A DNA stretch of 64,000 nt from NCBI GenBank assembly GCA_017551865.1, contig JAFZKB010000030.1:1-64000 (forward strand). Reading direction: 5' to 3'. The DNA is from Clostridiales bacterium. GTDB taxonomy: Bacteria > Bacillota > Clostridia > Saccharofermentanales > Saccharofermentanaceae. Positions 48,842 to 57,927 of this stretch are shown here, in pieces; the stretch's first letter is position 1, and the number at the start of each line of letters is the position of its first letter. The notes under the pieces were generated by a model. That model was given only the letters and a program-made list of their open reading frames with translations, was not told the origin of the DNA and did no database searches. The translations under genes and the position numbers were made by a program.

Positions 48842-49738
48842 ATGAGCTTAACGGAAAAGACATTCAAAAACGGCGAAGTAATCATCAAAGAAGGCGACAT
48901 CGGAAGAAGTTTCTTCCTGCTTACAGAGGGAAAAGCCGGCGTATATGCCAATTACGGAAAGAATGATCTTTTCCGAATCGCCGTGATCGAAGAGGGCGAA
49001 TACTTCGGCGAGATGGCGATCATCGAGGAATACCCGAGAAGCGCAACTGTCGTCGCCATCGGTAACGTACACACGATCGAGATCCCGGCCAATGAGATGA
49101 CGACCTTTTTCGAAGAGAATCCTGAGCAGATCAGCGAACTCATGAAACATCTCGGCGCAAGGATCAAGACGATGACGGATGACTTTAACGAATCCGAAGA
49201 GCTCCTCAAAGAAGTGCGTAAGCCGGATGCCGGAAAGCAAAACGAATCTCTGTTTTCCAAGATCAAGAAACACATCAACGTGTATCAGTCGAATAAGAAT
49301 CAGATCAACGATCCGAATACCGATACGATCCGTGCTGCCATGAACGGAATCAGCGGCGATACCGAGTCTTTTCAAAATGGCGCGGTCATCTATAGCGAAG
49401 GCGATCCCAGCAAGTGCATGTATATTCTCTATTCCGGAAGCGTCGGCTTCTACAGTGATTTCGGCGGAAGCGACGAAAGAAGGACCTCGCAGCTCAGTGC
49501 TGTTTCCTGTTTCGGCGAACTCGAGATGATCAATTGGGACAGAAGATACGCGACTGCAGTCTCCGAAGCAGACAATACGCGTGTGGAGATCATCTATCCG
49601 GAAGATCTAAGTGACATGATCCACACCAGCCCGAAAAAGGTAGATCTGATCCTCCGTCTCCTCTCCTACCGTCTGAGAAAACTCGATGTCGATTTCCTCA
49701 GAAACTGCAAAGAGATCACAGAATCTTACAACAAATAA
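48842..49738 (+). CDS. Protein with two cyclic-nucleotide-binding domains
   Basis: 298 residues from the ATG at 48842 (AAGGAGACGTAGT upstream). Domain 1 (~1-120) has KNGEVIIKEGDIGRSFFLLTEGKAGVY and GEYFGEMAIIEEYPRSATVVA, the last being the classical phosphate-binding cassette G-E-x-A-x5-R-S-A-T. Domain 2 (~175-290) has NGAVIYSEGDPSKCMYILYSGSVGFY and a less complete cassette (CFGELEMINWDRRYATAVS). No DNA-binding, kinase or membrane domain is attached. A role as cyclic-nucleotide sensor or scaffold is inferred. Confidence 0.85.
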   Translation: MSLTEKTFKNGEVIIKEGDIGRSFFLLTEGKAGVYANYGKNDLFRIAVIEEGEYFGEMAIIEEYPRSATVVAIGNVHTIEIPANEMTTFFEENPEQISELMKHLGARIKTMTDDFNESEELLKEVRKPDAGKQNESLFSKIKKHINVYQSNKNQINDPNTDTIRAAMNGISGDTESFQNGAVIYSEGDPSKCMYILYSGSVGFYSDFGGSDERRTSQLSAVSCFGELEMINWDRRYATAVSEADNTRVEIIYPEDLSDMIHTSPKKVDLILRLLSYRLRKLDVDFLRNCKEITESYNK

Positions 49739-49741
49739 TTA

Positions 49742-51172
49742 TCAGGAAGATGCCATCGGAGCAGCAAGGCCATATGAAATCGGCTTCATTCTGTTGATTT
49801 CATAACCGATCAGTTCGTCATTTTCGTAGTCCCATTCATAAGTGATAGAGGCCGTGTACTTCTCACCTGTAACCGGATCGGTGAGATCTGCCAAAACTCC
49901 CTCATATATTTTCCCATCGCGCATGAAGATCCTGGGATAATCGGGATCGAACTTCGGTTTTTCGGGGATGCCTTTGACATGTGCCTTTTTGTATTTTTTG
50001 AACTGCGCTTCGGACTGGAACACGATCGTTTCAATAAAGTCCGCGTATTTCGAATTCTTCCATTTTTTCTGATCGAGCCCGAGGAGATTTCTGAGAATAG
50101 CGAGGAACTGCTTATCTTCTTTCCAGTCCCCGTCTTTATAGCACCCATAAAGATCGATCAGAATATCACAGGCACTAAAAGTGAACTCTCTTTCCTCTTC
50201 GTAAAGATACACTCGCGTAATATAGTCCAGTAACTCCAGCCCTGTCATATATTTACTTTCCATATAGCTAGTGCCAAAAAACAGTTCCTTAAAAATCGCA
50301 TCAGTGTCCCAGCTGAAGAATAGTTGTTCCAAATACTCTTCACCCATGATGTATTCGATCCCGGCAAGAAAAACTACGCCGTCAGTATATGCAACCGAGG
50401 CACCCGTGTAATACTTAGTGGCAAAATATTCTGCCCCTGCTTCCGTGAGAAAGTCTGTCCTTTCACAGTAATCAGCTTCAAATCTTTTTTCTTCAGGTTG
50501 CGACCAATACTCCCTCGACCGAAAGTGCTCTTTATCATATACACAGGCAGAATCCCTCAAACCGTTGATCGACCAGTCCAGAAAGTGCATCAATTCATGG
50601 AAAATCACATACGGAAGACGCCATTCTCTTTCTTTCAAGTAGTATTCCGAAATCAATATCACATTTGTAAGATCATACAAGCCGGCATAAGTCTTATCTA
50701 TATCCGCCACCCGGATACACAAAGTGCTAAGCATATAGAAAAAGTATCCCTCTTGCAAATAGTCTACCCTTTTAGCTACTTTAGGGAAGATCCTATAGAC
50801 GTATTCACGATAATCTCCTAATCCGCTATTGCCTTCGATCGTATTGGAAAACTTCAAAAACAGGGTGTACTGCCCATTCAGATCCTCCTCCGTAAGCCCG
50901 TGCTGTCCGGCAAGTTTCACAGCCCTGGCCCGATCCGGGTCAACAGATAAATACTCGATCAGTTCCGGCGATTCACTTAAATTGAACCTCGAAGTCACAG
51001 TTTCTTCGATATCCGATCCACTCTGGTCCGCCGCCTCGTTCGTCGCTTCTGAAAAAATCACTGTAGATGTTTCTTCTTCAGGAAAAGATCTGTCCGTCTT
51101 CTTCCCGTTACATCCTGAAAGAACCGATACAAAGATACAAAAAGAGCATAATATTGCTGTCAGCCGCTTCAT
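49742..51172 (-). CDS. Lipoprotein with HExxH metallopeptidase-like domain, copy 1
   Basis: 476 residues with lipobox SVLSGC. A Thr/Glu-rich linker of ~40 residues is followed by an alpha-helical region. The zinc motif is FHELMHFLDWSING (H-E-x-x-H), with a likely third ligand in FLTEAGAEYFATKYYTG (E-A-G-A-E), the gluzincin spacing E-x-x-x-E about 60 residues downstream. This recalls MtfA-like or thermolysin-clan peptidases. It lies in tandem with a paralogue at 51296-52720 in the same orientation. The substrate is unknown; it should be anchored on the outside of the membrane. Confidence 0.75.
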   Translation of the reverse strand: MKRLTAILCSFCIFVSVLSGCNGKKTDRSFPEEETSTVIFSEATNEAADQSGSDIEETVTSRFNLSESPELIEYLSVDPDRARAVKLAGQHGLTEEDLNGQYTLFLKFSNTIEGNSGLGDYREYVYRIFPKVAKRVDYLQEGYFFYMLSTLCIRVADIDKTYAGLYDLTNVILISEYYLKEREWRLPYVIFHELMHFLDWSINGLRDSACVYDKEHFRSREYWSQPEEKRFEADYCERTDFLTEAGAEYFATKYYTGASVAYTDGVVFLAGIEYIMGEEYLEQLFFSWDTDAIFKELFFGTSYMESKYMTGLELLDYITRVYLYEEEREFTFSACDILIDLYGCYKDGDWKEDKQFLAILRNLLGLDQKKWKNSKYADFIETIVFQSEAQFKKYKKAHVKGIPEKPKFDPDYPRIFMRDGKIYEGVLADLTDPVTGEKYTASITYEWDYENDELIGYEINRMKPISYGLAAPMASS

Positions 51173-51295
51173 ATAAGAACCCCATTTCCTCTCAAAACCA
51201 ACACATTGCCATTCATCAATTATGTTATATCATTTTTACAGGAAAAGAAAGAAACAAAGTCTTTTCAGAAGGCGCTAAAATGACAGCGCCTGATA

Positions 51296-52720
51296 TTAGA
51301 AATATTTCTCTACAAACGGCTTAACACTTCTGATCTGATAATCGATCCGCCTGTCAGTTTCATAGTCCCATTCATATATGACGTAGCCGCGGTACTTCTC
51401 GCCTGTCCGGGGATTAGTGAGTTCTGCCATCGAACCGTGATAGAGTTTTCCGTCGCGCATGAAGATCGTCGGATACATCTGGTCCAGGACCGGGTTTTCG
51501 GGAATATCTTCGATGAATGCTTTTTCAAGTGTTTCAAACTGGTCAAAAGACTGAAACACGATAGTGCCGATAAAGTCCGCATTCTTTGAACGTCTCCAGC
51601 CCTGCAGTCCGATACCGTTAAAGTTTTTGATGATCGCGAGGAATCCCTTATCCTCTTTCCAGTTTCCGCCTTTATAATGCGTGTATAGATCGATCAGGAG
51701 GTCGTCAAGAGATACCGGATCGTCCGGATAATCTTCAAGATCCGGGCGTGCTGTACTGTTCATGGTACGGCTTGCCGCGATGTACTGCTCCAGCGTATAT
51801 CCTGCCTCGAGAAACAGCTCCTGGAAAAGAGCATCCGTGTCCCAGCTGAAGAACAGCCGGTCCATGTATTCTTCGCCCATAATGTATTCGATCCCGGTAA
51901 GAAAAGCCACACAGTCCATATAGGCACACGGGGCACCTGTAAAATACTTTGCGGTCATGTACTCCGCCCCGCCTTCCGTGACGATCCAGGATCCTTCGCA
52001 GGCGATAAGATCCGCCGACTCCTCAGCAGTGAAAAACACGATATCCGCAGGAGTCAGGTGCTGGTCACCTTTGGTATACACATCGGTTTTCATACCATTC
52101 ATCGTCCAGTCCAGAAAATGCATCAGCTCATGGAAAAGCACGCGCGGAAGCACCTCACGGTTCTCATTTATCGTTTTTTCGGAAATGGTGACGAGGTTAC
52201 AGACATCATATGTGCCGTCATGCGGAATCTCCCCGGAAGTGATCTCCAGGCTGCCAAGCATCTGGAAGAAGTAGTCATCGTCAATATACTCCGCATTCGA
52301 AGCCACGACCGGGAAGATAAGATAGACGAATTCTTTATAATCGCCCATAGAACTATTCCCTTCGACAGTCTCGGAATACTTTAAAAACAGATCGTACTGT
52401 CCTTTCAGGACTGCTTCCGAAAGACCGTGCTTTCCCGCAAGTTCTACGGCAATAGCCTGATCCGGGTCCGAAGATGCATCTGAGACCTGAGAAGTCGTCT
52501 CACTGGAAAGGACTTCCGATTTCTCTGTCGTCTTAATATCTGATTCGATCTGCTCCGAACTGGTTGGCACTTCAGAAGTTGATTCACTTTCCGATGCCAC
52601 GGAAGTGATCGTAGTTGTTTCTTCTTTTGTAAAAGATCCGTCCTTCCTCTTTGCTTCGCATCCGGAAAACATCGATCCGGAGATACAGAGCAGGAGTAAC
52701 CATGCTGTCAGTCGTTTCAT
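51296..52720 (-). CDS. Lipoprotein with HExxH metallopeptidase-like domain, copy 2
   Basis: 474 residues, alignable over its length with the protein at 49742-51172. The lipobox is SMFSGC, then a longer Ser/Thr/Glu linker (SVASESESTSEVPTSSEQIE). The active-site motif is FHELMHFLDWTMNG and the third ligand region is IVTEGGAEYMTAKYFTG, both conserved. Further shared segments are FLTGIEYIMGEEYMDRLFFSWDTDALFQELF and the C-terminal IFMRDGKLYHG. The tandem pair arose by duplication, and the conservation of the metal ligands suggests both are active. Confidence 0.75.
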   Translation of the reverse strand: MKRLTAWLLLLCISGSMFSGCEAKRKDGSFTKEETTTITSVASESESTSEVPTSSEQIESDIKTTEKSEVLSSETTSQVSDASSDPDQAIAVELAGKHGLSEAVLKGQYDLFLKYSETVEGNSSMGDYKEFVYLIFPVVASNAEYIDDDYFFQMLGSLEITSGEIPHDGTYDVCNLVTISEKTINENREVLPRVLFHELMHFLDWTMNGMKTDVYTKGDQHLTPADIVFFTAEESADLIACEGSWIVTEGGAEYMTAKYFTGAPCAYMDCVAFLTGIEYIMGEEYMDRLFFSWDTDALFQELFLEAGYTLEQYIAASRTMNSTARPDLEDYPDDPVSLDDLLIDLYTHYKGGNWKEDKGFLAIIKNFNGIGLQGWRRSKNADFIGTIVFQSFDQFETLEKAFIEDIPENPVLDQMYPTIFMRDGKLYHGSMAELTNPRTGEKYRGYVIYEWDYETDRRIDYQIRSVKPFVEKYF

Positions 52721-52825
52721 ATGAGAACCCCCATTTGTCCCATTTTTATATATAAATTTTATTCAACGATTATGTTATACCTGTTTTGGAGACAAAAGAA
52801 ATGACAGTTTACTCATATAGATACA

Positions 52826-55369
52826 TCAGGACGGATCAGAATCCGCTAGTATCTCCAAGGGTTTTTGGCGACTCAGTTTACGAATCGGTATTTTAACAGA
52901 TATATAACTGATCAGGAATTCCAAAAGCGCAACGATTGAGTAAATCAAAAGATTAAACGTAATGATATCATAGCGAACATCCTTCAAGCCTTTCGAAAAG
53001 AACTCGTTAACTTTACAAACAAACAGGAAATTCATTATAGTTGCGAATAGAATAGATCCTACGTAAATCGCATAAAACTCATAATTGAATATATGGGTAC
53101 ACTCTTTCATCGGTACTCCTAATGAACGCAGTATCCCGATATTTCTCCGGTTTTCACTGATCGATATATTGACAAAAGTTCCCACCATTATAAAATTGAT
53201 AGCCATTATGATCATCAGAATAACAAGCAGAATCGGCTTGAGACTTTTGATCGTTTTATCGAAGAAATAAATGTTATTCACCGCCGGCTCATCAAAGAAT
53301 ATATTATTCTCTCTTGAAAGAGAAACAAGCTTCTTGTATTCTCCCGAAGTTGGGAATAATGCATATGATCCAGTGTATTTGAGATAATAATCTGACAAAA
53401 CCTGATTCCAGATTCCATCATCCATGTAAACATCTTTTGTTATTCCGTCATTTTCGTCTTCAATTACACCAACTATCGTTAATCCTTGCGGATAATAGTC
53501 GAACAAATTGAGTTTGTCCGAGTAGTAATACTTATATTTTTCCTCATTTATATCTTTAAAACTGTAATGCTTATCCAAAACACTCTCACTCTGCAAAGAG
53601 TGCTCTTCCAAGTATATCCTTGAAACAACTACTTCATCTGCTTTTTCCGGCATTCGCCCCAGAATGAGGTCTTCTTTCGTTATATTCGATTGACTGCCTA
53701 CAGAGACGTAACTACTGAGATACTTTGACTCTTGACTTACAGACAGAAAATCTGCAGATTCAAGCGTCAAAATATCCTTGGTCATCTTGATATCATGTAG
53801 AACATCTGTTAACAGATAAGCGGCAAAATAAGTATATGAGCATTTGAACAAAAAGAATTCGTCTGAATAGCCAAGATTAATTTTCCTTTCTAAACGATAC
53901 TCTAAATAGTCTGTTTGAATTATGCCTGACAGCGCAAAGCAGCAGCCATTGTATTCGACCACATCGCCTATTTTCAGGTTCAGTTTTCCAGCAATAAAAT
54001 CTGTAAGGACGATCTCTTTTGTTGATGTCGGCTTATGCCCCTCTATTGGGAGGTTTATCGCCTCCATATCATCCAGAAAAAAAACAGTAGCGGACTCAAA
54101 AGAGTCGTCATCTTCATTGCAAATGGATTGTTCAAGAAGATATCTTCCGATTTCCGACACATCCATGAAGGCGTTTTTCGTCACACTCCCATAATGATAC
54201 CCGCTTTTCAGATTATTATTCCGTTCAATAAAAAAGTCATCCATATAGGAAGCCGTTGTATAGACAGGCAATATTTCTGGCGAGTGTTCTTCCATATATC
54301 CGACAATTACCTCTTCTTTATTGTAAAAGCTTATATACATCGAAAAAAACAGCAGCACTATCGTTAAAGATGTTAGAACAATAGTAAAAAGCAACCGGAT
54401 CCGTCGTTTTTGTAAAAAACCAAATGCGAGCTGCAGTTTGTATCGATTGGCTAGTTTTTTCGTTTTTATGTTCTTTCGATCATTGCCTGTTTCATGAACC
54501 GAGTCCGTATCCGAAACCAATGCTTTCGAAATCTTGCTAATTTCTATTACGGATCCGTTTTCGCAGGCAGAAAGAACTTTTTCCACCTCTTTTCCTACAT
54601 CACTAAGGGACAAAGATGAGAAATCTTTGACCTCATTATCCTGAGCAAGCGAAAACGAATATGTATACCTTCCATTTTCCAGTTTATCAATGCTACTGAT
54701 GGCACCATCTGACATATTGATGATATAGTCCCCATACTTGAAGGCTGATTCTCTGTCATGCGATACCATAATGACCAGACAGTTCTTTGAAAGACTTTTT
54801 AGCAGATCAAGGATAGCATTTCCCGTTTTTTGATCCAGGTTTCCCGTAGGCTCATCGGCAAATAAAATATCCGGATTTTTAAGAAGCGTTCTTGCAATCG
54901 CTATTCTTTGCTGTTCACCACCACTAAGCTGATTCACTCTTCTTTTTTCAAAACCCGAAAGCCCAACTTGAGACAATATACATGCTATCTTTTCATCAAT
55001 GTATGCCTGTCTCTGGGATAAGGGAATATCCCATTCTTGCATCTCCAGGACCAGACGCAGATTGTCGTACACATTCATATCCGGTAAAAGATTATACTGC
55101 TGGAAAATAATACCGATCCGGATGTTTCGATATGCATCAAACTGTGATTCATTAAAACCGCTTATATCAGTTTTATCTACAAGGACTTCACCAGAATCAA
55201 AGCCATCCAGCCCGGCAAGGATATTTAAAAGAGTAGTTTTTCCACATCCACTCTTACCTAGAACAATATAAAATCCTTTATCTTGAAATGTAAAAGTCAC
55301 ATTATTCGTAGCCGTGATTTCTTCATCACCGGATCGATATTTCTTGACTAATTCTTTTACTTCAATCAT
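52826..55369 (-). CDS. MacB-like ABC transporter: ATPase fused to FtsX-type permease
   Basis: 847 residues. The N-terminal ~220 residues are an ABC ATPase (Walker A GKSGCGKTTLLNIL, signature NQLSGGEQQRIAIARTLL, Walker B PDILFADEPTGNLD, H-loop MVSHD). After a linker come one TM helix (RIRLLFTIVLTSLTIVLLFF), a ~370-residue extracytoplasmic region and three TM helices of the FtsX type (PILLVILMIIMAINFIMVGTF and others). These mechanotransmission-type ABC proteins work in peptide/antibiotic efflux or envelope remodelling rather than simple transport. It follows the membrane-anchored and secreted proteins on the same strand, after a terminator. Confidence 0.9.
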   Translation of the reverse strand: MIEVKELVKKYRSGDEEITATNNVTFTFQDKGFYIVLGKSGCGKTTLLNILAGLDGFDSGEVLVDKTDISGFNESQFDAYRNIRIGIIFQQYNLLPDMNVYDNLRLVLEMQEWDIPLSQRQAYIDEKIACILSQVGLSGFEKRRVNQLSGGEQQRIAIARTLLKNPDILFADEPTGNLDQKTGNAILDLLKSLSKNCLVIMVSHDRESAFKYGDYIINMSDGAISSIDKLENGRYTYSFSLAQDNEVKDFSSLSLSDVGKEVEKVLSACENGSVIEISKISKALVSDTDSVHETGNDRKNIKTKKLANRYKLQLAFGFLQKRRIRLLFTIVLTSLTIVLLFFSMYISFYNKEEVIVGYMEEHSPEILPVYTTASYMDDFFIERNNNLKSGYHYGSVTKNAFMDVSEIGRYLLEQSICNEDDDSFESATVFFLDDMEAINLPIEGHKPTSTKEIVLTDFIAGKLNLKIGDVVEYNGCCFALSGIIQTDYLEYRLERKINLGYSDEFFLFKCSYTYFAAYLLTDVLHDIKMTKDILTLESADFLSVSQESKYLSSYVSVGSQSNITKEDLILGRMPEKADEVVVSRIYLEEHSLQSESVLDKHYSFKDINEEKYKYYYSDKLNLFDYYPQGLTIVGVIEDENDGITKDVYMDDGIWNQVLSDYYLKYTGSYALFPTSGEYKKLVSLSRENNIFFDEPAVNNIYFFDKTIKSLKPILLVILMIIMAINFIMVGTFVNISISENRRNIGILRSLGVPMKECTHIFNYEFYAIYVGSILFATIMNFLFVCKVNEFFSKGLKDVRYDIITFNLLIYSIVALLEFLISYISVKIPIRKLSRQKPLEILADSDPS

Positions 55370-55416
55370 GACTATTCTCCCGAAGAATACTCAATTCCAT
55401 TCATTATATTTTAAAA

Positions 55417-55456
55417 CAAAAAAGGAACTACATAAATCATCGATCAATGCAGTTCC
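55417..55456 (-). terminator. Terminator between the membrane-anchored protein and the ABC gene
   Basis: Minus strand GGAACTGCAT / ATGTAGTTCC (one G-U) around a 13-base loop, then TTTTTTG. It is placed between genes that seem to form one functional cassette, so read-through may set their ratio. Confidence 0.8.
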
Positions 55457-55478
55457 ATTTTTGTTTCTTTAGTTGATT

Positions 55479-56063
55479 TTACTGCAAGTATTCCTCTATA
55501 GCATATAGCAACGACTCACCTAATGAGAAAGGATATTGAGAAAGAAGGTCTTGATCTGATTGAGTCCACATACCTATATTTCGCGAAGGAACTCCGTCCC
55601 ACGAATAATAAATGTAACACAAATTTCCTTCAATACTCGCAATTCCTTTGGTCGGATCATCCCACGTTGTAGAATACTTTTTCCCAAGATAAGCCAGCAT
55701 AATATTATTCTGACCGATCAATTCTTTAGTCAGTTTGATCTCATCATCGCTTAACGAAACATTGTCATTGAGATCGTTAATAACAATGACGGTATACTCT
55801 TTATCACTTTCAATGGTATCCAAACTAATCTGGTTGATGCTTATTCCTTCACAATACCCACTGAAATCTACTATATCCCCTCGTACAAAAACAGAAGTCG
55901 GCTTAGTGGTAGAAAGCACCTTAGAGATCCGTTCCAGATCAGTCATTTCATTATCCTTCTTGAAGTTTATATTTCGAACAATGCCAAAACTAACCACAGC
56001 AAGGACGATTACCAGCAATACAATCAAACAAACACTTTTTGTTTTATTCGTCTTTTTGACCAT
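55479..56063 (-). CDS. Membrane-anchored hypothetical protein
   Basis: 194 residues with an N-terminal TM helix (SVCLIVLLVIVLAVVSFGIV) preceded by a Lys-rich cytoplasmic tip, then a ~165-residue soluble domain facing out. The domain alternates beta strands and helices (TSVFVRGDIVDFSGYCEG, YTVIVINDLNDNVSLSDDE, IMLAYLGKKYSTTWDD). Not recognised. It starts 13 bp after the secreted protein gene at 56077 and ends at a terminator before the ABC gene. Confidence 0.6.
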   Translation of the reverse strand: MVKKTNKTKSVCLIVLLVIVLAVVSFGIVRNINFKKDNEMTDLERISKVLSTTKPTSVFVRGDIVDFSGYCEGISINQISLDTIESDKEYTVIVINDLNDNVSLSDDEIKLTKELIGQNNIMLAYLGKKYSTTWDDPTKGIASIEGNLCYIYYSWDGVPSRNIGMWTQSDQDLLSQYPFSLGESLLYAIEEYLQ

Positions 56064-56076
56064 ATCTATTCTTTAA

Positions 56077-56862
56077 TTAAAAGGACGGAGTCGTAAGTGT
56101 AATAGACATTTCATTGGAGCAGTAAGCACCCTTTGAAAAAGTCCAATAACCTGTGCCATCCATTACTTCAAATTTCGGAGTTACTTTAATAACCAGCTTA
56201 TAAGCAGATTTGGCAGTCTTAATTGTATAGTGGCAACGCTGGAAACTTTCATTATATGAATATTTGCCATACGTGTCATAGCCAGAAGGCAAAAGCCAGT
56301 TATTCTCATAGTCATAACCGATTTTGAAAAGTCTGGAACTTGTATCGCACATGTTTTCAATCGAAAGCGCTTTCTTGCTTACAGTCGTACTTGCAGAGAT
56401 ACCGGCTGTCTTATCAGTACTTGCCTCAACTCCGATAGTATAAGACTTCATTCCAGATTGAGATTCCGGTGAATAAGCTGCGAGCGACATTCCTGAAGGG
56501 ATCTTATTGTAAACTGTAAGATATTCGGAATATCCTGCATAGTTCGAAACCGGATTCTTCCCTTTCATGGCATTTCTAATCAACACCTGATCCAGATACT
56601 TGGAATCCGAAGTTTTACTCGTTGCTCTTGTCATACCGATTTTAGTAGTACAAACGCCTACAACATGTCCATCATATTTACATTTGATCGTAATGGAATT
56701 GTACCATACAGATGTCTTGTATTTACTGGAATCAACGGTAAAACCGTAAGTTGAAGCTTCAGTATCAGATGCCGCATTTACTGTTGCGGGAGAAAAACTC
56801 TCACAAACAAAAACGGCAATGACCATTAGCAAAGCGCACAAATAACACATCTTCTTTTTCAT
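56077..56862 (-). CDS. Secreted hypothetical protein
   Basis: 261 residues from the ATG at 56862 (AGAGGTGCGTTTT upstream). The signal peptide is CYLCALLMVIAVFVCESFSPATVNAASD with A-x-A cleavage after VNA. The mature protein is beta-rich and aromatic (YGFTVDSSKYKTSVWYNSITIKC, YDYENNWLLPSGYDTYG, YWTFSKGAYCSNEMSITL). No anchor or repeat. It leads a cassette with the membrane-anchored protein and the ABC protein, so it may be the exported effector or its substrate. Family not recognised. Confidence 0.65.
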   Translation of the reverse strand: MKKKMCYLCALLMVIAVFVCESFSPATVNAASDTEASTYGFTVDSSKYKTSVWYNSITIKCKYDGHVVGVCTTKIGMTRATSKTSDSKYLDQVLIRNAMKGKNPVSNYAGYSEYLTVYNKIPSGMSLAAYSPESQSGMKSYTIGVEASTDKTAGISASTTVSKKALSIENMCDTSSRLFKIGYDYENNWLLPSGYDTYGKYSYNESFQRCHYTIKTAKSAYKLVIKVTPKFEVMDGTGYWTFSKGAYCSNEMSITLTTPSF

Positions 56863-56905
56863 AAAACGCACCTCTTTATAAAACAGATTTTTCCCCAATG
56901 TGTTC

Positions 56906-56934
56906 ATAATATGGGTTATTAACAGATCTGTCAA
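56906..56934 (-). promoter_or_regulatory. Promoter TTGACA-17-TATTAT
   Basis: -35 TTGACA (56929-56934) and -10 TATTAT (56906-56911) with 17 bp between, 43 bases before the ATG of the secreted protein gene. One of the best sigma-A-type promoters in the window. Confidence 0.75.
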
Positions 56935-57037
56935 TAGTATTTGAGGCCCATTGCTATTTAGTTTCACAAAACCGCCAAAAGTCCGGTTAGCTGATTCTAC
57001 TTTATTGCTTGGCAATCCTTCTACTTGAAAAGAAGTA

Positions 57038-57910
57038 TTATTCCGCTCTTCTCCTTATCTCTTCTGCCATCCATCCGGTCATACCGTTCGGAAGAGACGG
57101 ATACATAGGTGTACCGTCATCGAACATGAGATTGGCCTGGATGCCGTTCATAAGGCAGTGCTGCCCCATCTCAAAGCCGAAGTTGATCGAAGCGATGCCT
57201 TTGTCGCCGTTATATACGAAATCCGGCGTGAAGATAAAGCTGTGCTTCATGCTTTCCAGGCGCGGTCTTCTCTTCTCGATCACCTCGTGATCCGCGATCT
57301 CATCGAGCATGCCGTCGGCATAAAAGAGCGTCACGCCGAGGCGGTCAAATTCGTCGATCACTTCATCTCCAGGGATATCCGAAGTGCCGACCGGCACCAG
57401 AACATCAAATGCACCCGGATCTTCTGATGCCAGATGGAAAGTAAATCTCGCGCCCGCGGAGTTTCCAAGAAGGAATCGCACTCCGACGCCCGGTGTCTTT
57501 TCCTTCACGAAGTAATCGATCAGCTGCATAGCAGGCTCGGTGTAGGATGCGTCCCATCCGCCCTGACAGCGGCCGTTATCGTCCGTATACTCATTGGCCA
57601 CAGGGATCAAGATATACGCACCTCCGAGGGTTTCCTGATATTCCGGTGAAGCAAACATCTCCGCACCCGTGTAGTTGATGCACAGATCCCCGACCAGGGC
57701 ATTGGAAAGGCCGTGAAGGAAGATAAGGAGCGGATAGCCGCTCTTTTTCGGGAAGCCATTCCGCGTCGGATCGAAGTAATAGTATTTGAGGCCGAATGCC
57801 TCATCTTTCGAAAACAGGTGCTGATATTTTCCTGTCGGATACGTCGGTTCAGTCGTGATAAAAGCGCCTTCCGGGATCCTGTCGGCCCAGGGCGGTGTCG
57901 GATTAGCCAT
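57038..57910 (-). CDS. Alpha/beta hydrolase (esterase/depolymerase-like)
   Basis: 290 residues. The oxyanion-hole strand is YPLLIFLHGLSNALVG, the nucleophile elbow is FLLGNSAGARFTFHLA (G-N-S-A-G), the acid is probably in TLFYADGMLDEIADHE and the His in EMGQHCLMNGI. This layout matches PHB depolymerase-like or feruloyl-esterase-like cytoplasmic hydrolases. No signal peptide. It follows the hybrid histidine kinase by 18 bp in the same direction. Confidence 0.8.
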   Translation of the reverse strand: MANPTPPWADRIPEGAFITTEPTYPTGKYQHLFSKDEAFGLKYYYFDPTRNGFPKKSGYPLLIFLHGLSNALVGDLCINYTGAEMFASPEYQETLGGAYILIPVANEYTDDNGRCQGGWDASYTEPAMQLIDYFVKEKTPGVGVRFLLGNSAGARFTFHLASEDPGAFDVLVPVGTSDIPGDEVIDEFDRLGVTLFYADGMLDEIADHEVIEKRRPRLESMKHSFIFTPDFVYNGDKGIASINFGFEMGQHCLMNGIQANLMFDDGTPMYPSLPNGMTGWMAEEIRRRAE

Positions 57911-57927
57911 AGTTCTGGCTCCTTTCG

